Assembly: GCA_028751875.1 (NCBI GenBank)
Contig: CM054167.1
Span: forward strand, 21,489,056-21,553,055
Reading direction: 5' to 3'
Origin: Rapana venosa
Lineage: Eukaryota > Mollusca > Gastropoda > Neogastropoda > Muricidae
DNA: 64,000 nucleotides
The notes under the pieces are model-generated. The model saw only the letters and a program-made list of their open reading frames with translations, was not told the DNA's origin and ran no database searches. Positions 54,564-63,777 of this stretch are shown here, in pieces. Both the position numbers and the translations under genes were made by a program. Position 1 is the first letter of the stretch, and each line of letters begins with the position of its first letter.

Positions 54564-55207
54564 ACCCGAGGAGGATCACCAGCACTGGGGAGGTATCATA
54601 TCCCCACAGCATGGGATATACACTGTGTAATTGTACATCAGTGAAAATCACCAACACTGGGGAAGTATCATATCCCCACAACATGGGATATACACTGTGT
54701 AATTGTACATCAGTGTAAAATCACCAGCACTGGGGAAGTATCATATCCCCACAGCATGGGATATACACTGTGTAATTGTACATCAGTGTAAAATCACCAG
54801 CACTGGGGAAGTATCATATCCCCACAGCATGGGATATACACTGTGTAATTGTACATCAGTGAAAATCAACAGCACTGGGGAAGTATCATATCCCCACAGC
54901 ATGGGATGTACACTGTGTAAATGTACATCAGTGAAAATCACCAGTGAAATACCAGCACTGGGGAGGTATCATATCCCCACAGCATGGGATATACACTGTG
55001 TAATTGTACATCAGTGAAAATCACCAGCACTGGGGAAGTATCATATCCCCATAGCATGGGATGTACACTGTGTAAATGTACATCAGTGAAAATCACCAGT
55101 GAAATACCAGCACTGGGGAGGTATCATATCCCCACAGCATGGGATATACACTGTGTAATTGTACATCAGTGAAAATCACCAGCACTGGGGAAGTATCATA
55201 TCCCCAT
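54564..55207. repeat. 72-bp minisatellite (CCAGCACTGGGGAAGTATCA)
   Basis: Nine units with 72-bp spacing, two of them lengthened by ACCAGTGAAAT to 82 bp. Each has an ATATCCC / GGGATAT inverted repeat. One further partial unit (54393-54417) precedes an inserted L2-type tail. The L2-like LINE starts at its right end. Confidence 0.95.
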
Positions 55208-57361
55208 CCCACCACAATGTGCCTTCCTCTTTGAGCACCATCACTGAAACCTTAATCCATTCAGCAAAGACAAAGTATTACTCTGCTCAAGTTCTTGATG
55301 CTACGTCCATAAAATCTCTCTTTTCCCTCACCTCAACTCTTCTGGGATCCGCAAAGGCAAGCCCTCTACCCACTGTTCACAGCCCTTCCGAACTTCCTGC
55401 TATATTTTCTTCATTCTTCTCTGACAAAGTCCGCAACATTCGCTCCAGACTGGATCAGACTCTTTCCAACCCGCACCTCCTGATCCCCAATTCACTGGCA
55501 TTCCTCTCATTTTCTTTCATCCAACAAGTGAGAATGAAATCAAGACAATTCTGAAAGAAATGGCAATAAAATCATGTGATCTCGATCCTATACCTGCTTC
55601 TCTTCTCATTCAGTGCATTCCACAGCTCATACCCACTATCACGAAAATAGTAAACTCATCTCTTCTTTCAGGAATTTTTCCATCAGCTCTCAAAACTGCT
55701 TTAGTTACACCTCTACTCAAAAAGCACGACCTCGACCCTAACATTCTGAAGAATTACAGGCCTGTTTCTAACCTACCTTTTATCTCTAAAGTCCTTGAAA
55801 AAGTTGTTCTGAAACAACTCAATAGCCATCTTCATTCCAACAATCTCCTTCCCCCTTTTCAGTCTGCCTATCGTGCCAACCACAGCACCGAGACCACCTA
55901 GTCCACACCTTCAACACCTTTTGCACGCTTCTGACTCAGGAAAAAATATCCCTTCTCACTCTCCTCGACTTGTCTGCAGCCTTTGACACTATAGACCACT
56001 CAATTCTTCTCTACCGTCTCCAGAACACGTTGGTATTAAAGACACAGCCCTCACCTGGTTCAGTTTCATACCTTACAGACCGATTCCACACAGTTACAGT
56101 AAATAAGATTCAACAACACCTGCCAAACTGAATGTGGAGTCCCCACGGGTCAGTTCTCGCCCTGTTCTTTTCACTCTCTACACTGCCCCACTTTCACATA
56201 TATAAACCGTCATCAAATCAGCCATCATTTTATGCAGACGACTCTCAGATTCTTAGCAGTGAAACTCCCAAAACCTGCCTTCCCTCTTGACAATATGTCC
56301 TGCTGCCTCAAGATATCCAAATTGGATGATAGAGAACAAGTTACAACTAAATGCAGATAAAACCGAAGCCATGCTTATAGGGACCAAACACAAACCTCTT
56401 CCATAACAACAGCTTCATAGAATTCGGCAATACGTCTGTCCCTCTATCCACTGTAGTGAAAATCTAGGGTAGCAATCGATAACACGCTCTCCATGCAAAA
56501 ATTCATCACCCAAACCTGCCAGTCGTGCTACTATCAATTACGGCGCATTAGTGCAGTTCGAAAGTATCTGTCCACTGATGCAACACCCAAACTAGTCACA
56601 TCTCTCATTCTCTCACGTCTGGACTATTGCAATTCCCTTCTGGCTGGTCTGCCAGCATCATCTATCCACCCTCTTCAACGTATACAAAACTCTGCAGCTC
56701 GACTAGTCCTCAGAAAGAAAAAATCTGAGCACATTACTCCTCTCTTGCGATCTCTCCACTGGCTGCCTGTGCCACAGAGGATAAACTATAAGATCTGTAC
56801 CCTCTGTTACAAAAGTCTCCACAAAACGGCACCTTCCTACCTCTGTGAATGTCTTTATTTGTACACTCCTTCTCGTTCCCTCCGCTCTGCTGCAGATACC
56901 TTGTGCTTAAGAATACCTAGATTCAACCAGTCCACTGTTGGCCGTCGCTCTTTCTCTGTTTCTGGTCCAGTGATCTGGAACGACCTCCCTCTCTCCCTTC
57001 GTCAAAAGCCTACTTATGATGCTTTTAAATCCAGCCTAAAGACGCATTTATTTCAAACCTAAGATTCTCTCCTCTTGTTTCATCTTATCTCTGTCCCTGC
57101 CCTCAATAACCAACTCCCCCCCCCCCCCCCCCCCCCCCATTAGCCTGCCCGAGTGTACAACTTTGTGTGTGTGTGTGGGCGCGCGCGCGCGTGTGTGTTT
57201 ACATTTGTATTTGTAAAAAACTGTTAATTGTGCTCGTGTGTGTGTTTACATTTGAATTTGTAAAAATCTATTAATCGTAACTGGCTGCATGTGAAAGAAT
57301 AGGATGAATGAGAGCGCTTTGATTTGTTTTTTTGCAAGATTTAGCGCTGTATAAATTCCAT

Positions 57362-57396
<35 letters not shown>

Positions 57397-57400
57397 GCTC
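55208..57400 (+). mobile_element. L2-like (CR1 superfamily) LINE, 5'-truncated and mutated
   Basis: Fragments in several frames make a degenerate RT: KSCDLDPIPASLL, NYRPVSNLPFISKVLEKVVL and QSAYRANHSTET; DLSAAFDTIDHSIL (motif A); FYADDSQIL (motif C); then an intact C-terminal frame (56493-57062) with SRLDYCNSLLAGLP, QRIQNSAARLV and WNDLPLSLR. The 3' UTR has a poly-C tract and ends in GCGCTGTATAAATTCCATG followed by (TTA)n. It starts directly at the end of the 72-bp minisatellite. Confidence 0.9.
55560..57062 (+). pseudogene. L2-like LINE reverse transcriptase pseudogene
   Basis: Open blocks at 55560-55901 and 56493-57062 are joined by a stretch with stops and frame changes (55902-56490) that still shows the AFDTIDHS and YADDS motifs. 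No endonuclease is seen upstream. The C-terminal block ends PTYDAFKSSLKTHLFQT, the same ending as the relic at 38310-38455, showing a shared family. Confidence 0.85.
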
Positions 57401-57898
57401 CAATAAGTGTACATGGCACGTTGTTGTGACTGCACTAATCTGATGACAAGCGCTTCGATTTGTTTTACAAGATTCAGCGCTATATAAATACCATACATAA
57501 TTATTATTATTATTATTGTTATTATTATTATTATGACCATTCTCCAAGGTAAGGTTGAGGGGCAGAAAGAAAAGAGGGAGACCACTTAACACCCTACATT
57601 GCCAATCATCATTGAGATCAGTGGTCTGGGAGGAGGGCCACTATGGGAGATCGTAGAACTCAGCAGAGACAGAGAAAAGTTGGCAAACGCTGGTGGCATT
57701 ACGTGGTTTTCTTACCATCGATGGAAATAGGTGACTAGGTAAAGGTGTCGTCATCACCCCTATCCTTACCCTAGCTACTTCCCCCTCCCCTTCCCCCCCC
57801 CCCCCCCCCCCCCCACCACCTTCCCGTTTTGTTTTGTTGGTTTAAAAAAAATTTTTTTTCTCTCCAACTGACATGGAATCTGGCTGTGCGTTCTTCAG
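57115..57898. other. Intron stretch before F-BAR exon g
   Basis: Poly-C (57116-57138), (GC)n at 57179-57190, two L2-type tails, and poly-C (57796-57814); no coding signal until the acceptor at 57898. Confidence 0.6.
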
Positions 57899-58081
57899 GA
57901 CTCCAAGTTGGTGGTGGAGCGCTTCAAGTCGGGCTTCCCCATCCCCCAGGACGTGGCCTTCGAGGACCTCAGCGTGACGGGAGGCAACGCCGCCCACCTC
58001 AACAACTCCAAAAACCACACCCCCAACCCCCCCAAGAACCCTGGCAAGCGCAGGCTGTTTGGCATCTTCGCTACCTCCAAG
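57899..58081 (+). CDS. F-BAR exon g (183 bp): end of F-BAR and start of the linker
   Basis: Acceptor TTCTTCAG|GACTCC and donor TCCAAG|GTAATT; 61 codons, phase 0. It begins DSKLVVERFKSGFPIPQDVA, continues FEDLS, and ends in a proline/asparagine/lysine-rich linker with GKRRLFGIFATSK. The DSxLVxExxKSGFxxPxDxxFED motif marks the F-BAR C-terminus of the family. The GK(R/L)LxxF(I) segment resembles the basic membrane-binding linker after it. HR1 and SH3 exons should follow but were not recognised before 64000. Confidence 0.93.
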
Positions 58082-58262
58082 GTAATTGTTGGGCCGGGTC
58101 TGGCGACAGAGAGAGAGGGGGGGAGGAGGGGGGGGGACGCTTGGTGTGAGTGAACTGGGGTGTGGTGACTGGGTGGATTTTTTTTTTTTACGACTGGGGA
58201 TTTTTTGGGGTGGGGGTGGGGTTGGGTTGTTGGAGAGGGTAAGAACTCCTCACTTTCACAGT

Positions 58263-58680
58263 CGGCGTAAGAAGGAAGATGGCAGGGTATGGGACAGTTA
58301 AGATGTTCACCTGCCTAACAAGTAAACTGTGAGGTTTTAGGGTTTGATTCCCGGCCTTGCCATTTCTTTCTAGTTTGATGGGAAAATCTAGCTGAATGTC
58401 AAGCGTTTCTTGAGGAGAGACTCCAAACCCGTCGGACCTGTGCGTTTTCGGACTTGCGCACGTCTAAACAACTCGTGACAGTTGACGATCGTTAAGAGCA
58501 GGGAGGTTCCTCCCAACTGTCCCTTGAAAAAAATTGGTAGGTTCAATTCCCAATTGTGTCCCTGAAGTTGGAATGCAAGCTACCTTTAATCGAGGGCAAA
58601 AACGGTTGCATGTGCAAAATAAAAAAAATCTCTCCATTGTTGAACCTTGGAGCTCTGGCTGACGAACAGAAGAAAAGAAG
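58263..58680 (+). mobile_element. tRNA-derived SINE type 4
   Basis: GGAAGATGGCAGGGTATGGG head, CTGCCTAACAAGTAAACTGT, GGGTTTGATTCCCGGCC, a diverged centre and a hairpin-type tail with GTTGAACCTTGGAGCTCTGG. It begins 180 bp after F-BAR exon g. Confidence 0.8.
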
Positions 58681-58776
58681 AAAAAAGTAACTATATTTAT
58701 TATCAATCATCATCATTGCCACTGCCACTAACATCAAGCTGCAGCATCAGCAGCATCAGTCACGGTGCGGTACAAA

Positions 58777-59128
58777 AGAAAAGTGGTGTGTGATTCAGTG
58801 GTCCCTGTTGCCCGGTGAGGGGTCCTCCTCTGCCATGTCTGCGGTGAGTCGGTCTGTCTGTCTGTCTGTCGGTCTGTCGGTCTGCCCAGGCTTTCTGCGG
58901 AGTCTGCGGATGTATAGGGGACTGTTCTGGATGGGACGTAGTGGTCATGCTCGCAGCTGAGTGGATGTCGCGCTCCATCCTTGAAGCTTCCCTCCTCCTC
59001 CTCCTCCTCCTGCCCATTTTCCGAGCACTTCTGTTGATGCTGTTCTTGCCGTCTCTTTCTTGTTCTTCAGGGTCTTTGCCTCTGCTTCTTCTAGTTGCTT
59101 CCATTCCCTGGCAGCTCTTTCAGCCGTA
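58777..59128. other. Unassigned sequence after F-BAR exon g
   Basis: CTGT repeats at 58854-58885 and CCTCCT repeats near 58990. Open frames on both strands are low-complexity; no HR1 or SH3 motif could be recognised. Confidence 0.4.
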
Positions 59129-59415
59129 TTCTTCTCTCCCCTTGCTCTTCAGACTATGTTGATGAGCCATGTTCTTCTCTCCCCTTGCTCTTCAGGCAAT
59201 GTTGATGAACCATGTTCTTCTCTCCCCTTGCTCTTCAGGCTATGTTGATGAGCCATGTTCTTCTCTCCCCTTGCTCTTTCTTTAGACTATGTTGATGAGC
59301 CATGTTCTTCTCTCCCCTTGCTCTTTAGACTATGTTGATGAGCCATGTTCTTCTCTCCCCTTCGCTCTTCAGACTATGTTGATGAGCCATGTTCTTCTCT
59401 CCCCTTGCTCTTCAG
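59129..59415 (+). repeat. 43-bp array of acceptor-like units
   Basis: Seven units of TTCTTCTCTCCCCTTGCTCT, TCAG, ACTATGTTGATGAGCCATG. Spacing of the CAG positions is 43, 43, 47, 43, 44, 43. Each unit is a strong polypyrimidine tract plus AG. Confidence 0.93.
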
Positions 59416-59439
59416 ACCACGTTTATTCCCCTTTGATTG

Positions 59440-59765
59440 GAAGCTGGGAGCCTGACAGTGTAAATAGCATCCCTACATTCCGGAAATTCTGTGCTAAGAA
59501 TTTCTCTCTTTACTATTCCTCTCTGTTGTTTATACCTTGCTCCGTTCCTTCCCGTCGTCTCCTCCTTGTCTGTTCTCTGCCTTCTTGGTCCATTCTCCTG
59601 CCTTTTTGTCTAGAAAGACTTGAAACAACACAACAGTTCTCTCCCACACCAAAGTCGGATGATGCGCTGGGCCTGACTTGTCAGGCGACCAAAGGCAGTG
59701 CAACGCATGTTTTTGCTCGTATGACCGGCTGATGCTGTCTGAGTGTTTGAAGATGTTGGAAGAAG
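59440..59765 (+). mobile_element. Repeat family X, full copy
   Basis: AATAGCATCCCTACATTCCG to GCGCTGGGCCTGACTTGTCA and GAGTGTTTGAAGATGTTGGA. It is collinear with the reverse complement of 1-310. A third partial copy (AATTTCCAGAAGTGGAGACG, minus orientation) is at 19170-19300. Confidence 0.7.
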
Positions 59766-60374
59766 GGCCTACGTTGATGTTGGACTGATGATGGCGTCTG
59801 TTTGATGCGCTGTTGTATGTTCTGCTGTCTGACTCTCCTGGGCTCTGCTGTGACTTGACTCCCACCCTCACCCCATCAGCTTTTGTTCTTCAGCGGATTA
59901 CCGGCATGTTGAAAATATAAAAAAAAGGCCTTTGTTTCAGATCATGATGAACAGCCTGTGCTTTTTTTGTGTGGTCTGTTTCCTAGCTCCCACCTCATGG
60001 GATGTTCTACCTTTTTTTTGGTTGTTGTTGTGTACATTGTTCTTTGTTTTTTTGGTGTTTTTAAAAAACATATTTCAGATCCTCTTTAAAGACGATGCTC
60101 TTTCTGACTTAGTCATGAAAAGTACATGTTGGTTTTCTTTTGTTTGTTTTTACACCTTCAAATTCGTTTGATTTATTTGTGTGCTGGAAGATGTGTGTGT
60201 TTGCGTGAGTTTGAATATCCTGTTTCCTGTTGCCAATGAAAGAGAGAAGGAGAGAAAGAGAGAGAGAGAGAGAGAGAGTTTATATGATGCGTTTTTAAAA
60301 GTCGTTGTTGTGTAATGCCTTATTGGCGTTTTCCGACATTACTATTTTTAACTTGTAAGGCAGCATATGTCAGG

Positions 60375-60720
60375 TTATTGTTGTTGTTGTTGTTACGTGT
60401 TCCCCAGCTTAACACCCTGAAGATCACCCAGCATATGCCCTTTCTCTCGCACATACACCCGGGAATCATTTCAAGGCCGTAAGTACGCACCGGGTGAGAA
60501 GTTAGCGTTTATGACTCTTCTTCAAGTACCTTGCCACGTAGGCAGCCATACTGAGACTTCTGAGGATTTTCGTTTCCATCCTTTTAGAGGAGAGTATGCT
60601 AAGAACTTGTCCTAGCTGACAAAGACAATCTTAGAAGTTAGATGTAGGCCTTGGAACTTAGCGTACAGCAAAAACTGACCAAGCTTTTGGCGCTGTGTGT
60701 ACGTCAGATTAGATGTGATG
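60375..60720 (+). repeat. Unclassified dispersed repeat Y
   Basis: Uninterrupted relative of 785-1265, beginning with (TTG)n and GTTCCCCAGCTTAACACC; roughly 70-75% similar by eye. Confidence 0.6.
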
Positions 60721-61459
60721 AATATTGTATAGTGGCAGCGGTGGTGGTGATGATGATGAAGGCAGTAGCAGCAGTAGTTGGTTGGTAGTCATAGAAGAAG
60801 TAGTAGTTCTGCTCTGTATGTATCGATTCGCTGTTTGTGAGCATTGAAGAGGATTTTTTTTTGTTTTTTGGTGGTGGTTGTTCTCAAGCAGTATTTTTCA
60901 GGGTGACTTAAATCACCTGCTTTTGTTGAAGCAGAGGAGAGGTGTCGATGAGTATGAACAGTGAACATAACCAGTAAGAGATCAGTATGCAGTGTGGGTG
61001 GGGGGGGGGGTGGGGGGGGGGGTGGGGGAGGACCCAAACCCGGGACCCAAACAACAATATGGATATGTTATATACATAGAAGGTTGTTTTATTTTTATTT
61101 TCCTTTTCCTTATAAATGTTCAGAGCATGTGTGGGGACCCCCCCCCCTCCCCCCAAAACCCTTTTTGTTGATTAATATGCACATTTATTAATGTTTATTT
61201 CTTTCTTTATTCTTTTGTGGGTATTTTTGTGTTATAGATAAGTTGTTAAACAAAAGCTGACATGAAAGTGTTTCACCATGTGTTTTTTGTTGTGTTGTTT
61301 GTTTTGTTTTGGGTTGTTGTTGTTTTTTTTGTTGTTTTGTTGTTGTTTTTTTGCCAGTTTGGGTTTTAAATTGTTTTGTTGTTTGTTTTTGTTGTTTTGA
61401 ATCTGTGTAAAACTTGAGGACAAGGCTTTGTAATATTCCTGTGCTTAATTTCTTTGTAA

Positions 61460-61695
61460 AATTTTGTATTGTATTGTATCGTATCGTATTGTTTTGTTTT
61501 GTATTTTATTGTATTGTATCATATTGTATTGTACTGTATTGTATTGTATCATATTGTATTGTATTGTATCATATAATATTGTATTGTATCATATATTGTA
61601 TTGTATCATATTGTATTGTATCATATTGTATTGTATCGTATCATAACATATCGTATTGTATTGTACTGTATTGTATCGTATTGTATTGTATCGTT
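61460..61695. repeat. (GTATT)n pentanucleotide repeat
   Basis: About 45 degenerate units of TATTGTATTGTATC type. Ile/Val/Tyr-rich frames are artefacts. Poly-G tracts lie at 61000-61027. Confidence 0.92.
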
Positions 61696-61697
61696 TA

Positions 61698-62202
61698 CAG
61701 CAGATTTCTCTGCGTGAAATTCAGGCTGCTGTCAAAGTCAAAGTCAAAAGTCAATGTTTATTTTCAGATGGTACACTGCTTTTTTTTTCCTTCCATCAAG
61801 TCGTCTGTCTATCTAGGAACAGAAACAACTTCATCATCAATAACAATAATGTTTAAGCTGTCCCTGGGAAGAGCACATTGCCACCAGAGCAGCATCAAAT
61901 GTTTTTTCTCTTTTTTTCTTTTCCTGCTTGCATGTGTGTTTGTTTCCGTATCAGAGTGGCTTTTTTTTTTCACTACAGAATTTTGCTAGGGACAACTCTC
62001 TTCTTGCCATGGGTTCTTTTACGTGCGTTGAATGTGTGATGCACGCAGGACCATGGTCTATTGTCTTATCTGAAAAACTAGCACCTAGACCACCACCCAT
62101 GGTCTAGTGGATGGGGGAAAAGTTTGGGTTGAAACGAGGATTGAACCAGTGACTTAATGCTTTTTAGGCAGATGCGTTACCTCTAGACCACCGCTCCACA
62201 TA
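61698..62202 (-). mobile_element. tRNA-derived SINE type 3 with internal insertion
   Basis: CAGATTTCTCTGCGTGAAAT at 61701, an inserted about 125-bp piece beginning CAAAGTCAAAGTC (61735-61860), then GTCCCTGGGAAGAGCACATT, body and ACCTCTAGACCACCGCTCCA at 62200. The insertion begins and ends within the GCTGCTC..CCCCGGG hairpin. Confidence 0.82.
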
Positions 62203-62234
62203 TTTGGTTTTAAAGGGGAGAGGGGAGTGCAGGG

Positions 62235-62710
62235 GAGGGGATGGTAGCCTAGTGGTTAGAGCATCGTGCTCACGATGTGATTGATGGCCCAGGATTGAGC
62301 CTGGGTTTGAGCCACTATTCAGACGCCCATTCAAGGGGGATTTTTCCCTCCTGCAGTTAGTATCAGTGCTGCTCTCTCGACTGCCCCTGAATGTCCTGTA
62401 AAACTGAGACCCCTGTGTGAGAACCCACACAGAGAACATCTTGTGCACAATTTGATTCCCGTACTACTTTTTTTTGAAGAGTAGACCATTCGTGCTGGTA
62501 AGAACAGATGACCACACAAAAAAATATATGTTAAAAAAAAAATATTCGTGCACACTGGGTGTCATGTTTAGATAATTATTATCCCCAGAGTCTGTCCCCG
62601 AAGTCGGAATGCGGCTACCTTCATGGTGGGCAAAAACGGTCACATGATTATATCGCAAAATCTCACTATTGGTAAACCTTGGAGCGCTATAGCTGAGGAA
62701 CAACAACAAA
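62235..62710 (+). mobile_element. tRNA-derived SINE type 2 with hairpin tail, complete
   Basis: GGGGATGGTAGCCTAGTGGT head, GGGTTTGAGCCACTATTCAG, centre, GTCGGAATGCGGCTACCTTC and hairpin tail followed by (CAACAA)n. A second tail-only unit follows at 62735-62830. Confidence 0.82.
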
Positions 62711-63094
62711 AACAAAAAAAACATCGCCAAAGTCTGAAATCCGCTCGCTTTAGGGTGGGGTGGGGGTGGGGTGGGGAATGGTCGCATGTGCAAAAACGTC
62801 AGCATTGAATCTTGGAGCTCTAGCCGATACACGAACCCCCCCTCCCCCCTTCCCCCCCCCCCTTCCCGAAAAAAATCATATTATGGTGTCTTTCTATAAG
62901 TTAAACTGTAGCAGCGAAGTCTCAACAGTAACCTGAGCGTGTTGTGTCTGCTTTGCTCTGTCTTCCCATTAAGATCGTAGGAGTTCTGGTAGGTAAGAGG
63001 GTGTGTGTTGGTGCTGTACTGTGCTGTACTGTGCTGTGTGTGTGTGTGCACACTGTGCTGTACTTAGTGTGTAGGTTTGCAGAGTGCTTCTCGC

Positions 63095-63746
63095 AGTCTT
63101 GTCTCTTGTCTGTCTCCTTCCTGTATTTCTGTCTGTCTCTCTGTCTGTCTGTCCTGTCTGTCTTTCTTCTCTCTCTCTTTCCTCCCCTCTCTCTCTTTCC
63201 TCTCCCCCCCTCTTTCTCTCTCTCCCCCTCTCTTCCTCCCTCCCTTCTCTCTCTCTCCCCCCTCTCCTCTCCCTCCTCTCTCTCTCTCTCTCCTCCCTCT
63301 CCTCTCTCTCTCTTCCTCCCTCTCTCTCCTCTCTCTCTCTTCTCTCTCTCTCCTCTCTCTCTCTCCCTCTCTCCCTCTCCCCTCTCTCTCTCTCTCTTCT
63401 CTGTGCTACTCACTCTCTTCGTTTTGCACTCTGTTTTGATGGTTTCTTTTGCGTGTCTCTGTCTGTCTGTCTGTCGTCTTTCTGTCTCTCTCTCTCCCCC
63501 TCTCCCTCTCCTCTCTCTCTCCTCTCTCTCTTCTCTCTCTCTCCCCCTCTCCCTCCCTCTCTCTCTCTCTCTCTGTGCTACTCACTCAGTCTTCTGTTTT
63601 GCACTCTGTTTTGATGGTTTCTTTTGCGGTGTCTCTGTCTGTCTGTCTGTCTGTCTCTCTGTCTTCCTCTCCTCCTTCCTCTCTCCTCCCTCTCTCTCTC
63701 TCCCTCTCTTCTCTTTCTCTCTCTCCTCTCTCTCTCTCCTCTCTCT

Positions 63747-63777
<31 letters not shown>

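Larger units (their letters stand above)
28880..58081 (+). other. Gene span (partial): CIP4/FBP17/TOCA-1 family F-BAR gene
   Basis: Seven consecutive plus-strand exons with GT..AG borders and compatible phases give about 260 contiguous residues that follow the F-BAR domain of CIP4 (TRIP10), FBP17 (FNBP1) and TOCA-1 (FNBP1L) without gaps. F-BAR dimers bind and curve plasma membrane. The family couples this to Cdc42 (HR1 domain) and N-WASP/dynamin (SH3 domain) in endocytosis and actin assembly. The exon with the first about 45 F-BAR residues and the HR1/SH3 exons were not recognised. The first intron seen is 14.8 kb; the total coding content is under 3% of the span. Confidence 0.92.

Noticed and set aside
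54703..55172. Open frames with repeated YHIPTAWDIHC / VSYPHSMGYTL units
   Set aside because: They result from a 72-bp unit (divisible by three) without stops; frames break at the 82-bp units and no homology is seen.
54564..55207. CRISPR-like array
   Set aside because: Units are contiguous tandem copies without unique spacers, in a eukaryotic intron.
58760..59104. Arg/Glu-rich minus frame as a coding exon
   Set aside because: Low-complexity shadow of CCTCCT/CTGT repeats; no family match and no splice support.
60062..60170. Possible F-BAR downstream exon starting after TATTTCAG (ILFKDDALSDLVMKS)
   Set aside because: A plausible acceptor exists, but the reading does not match the HR1, linker or SH3 sequences of the family and no donor in phase was evident.
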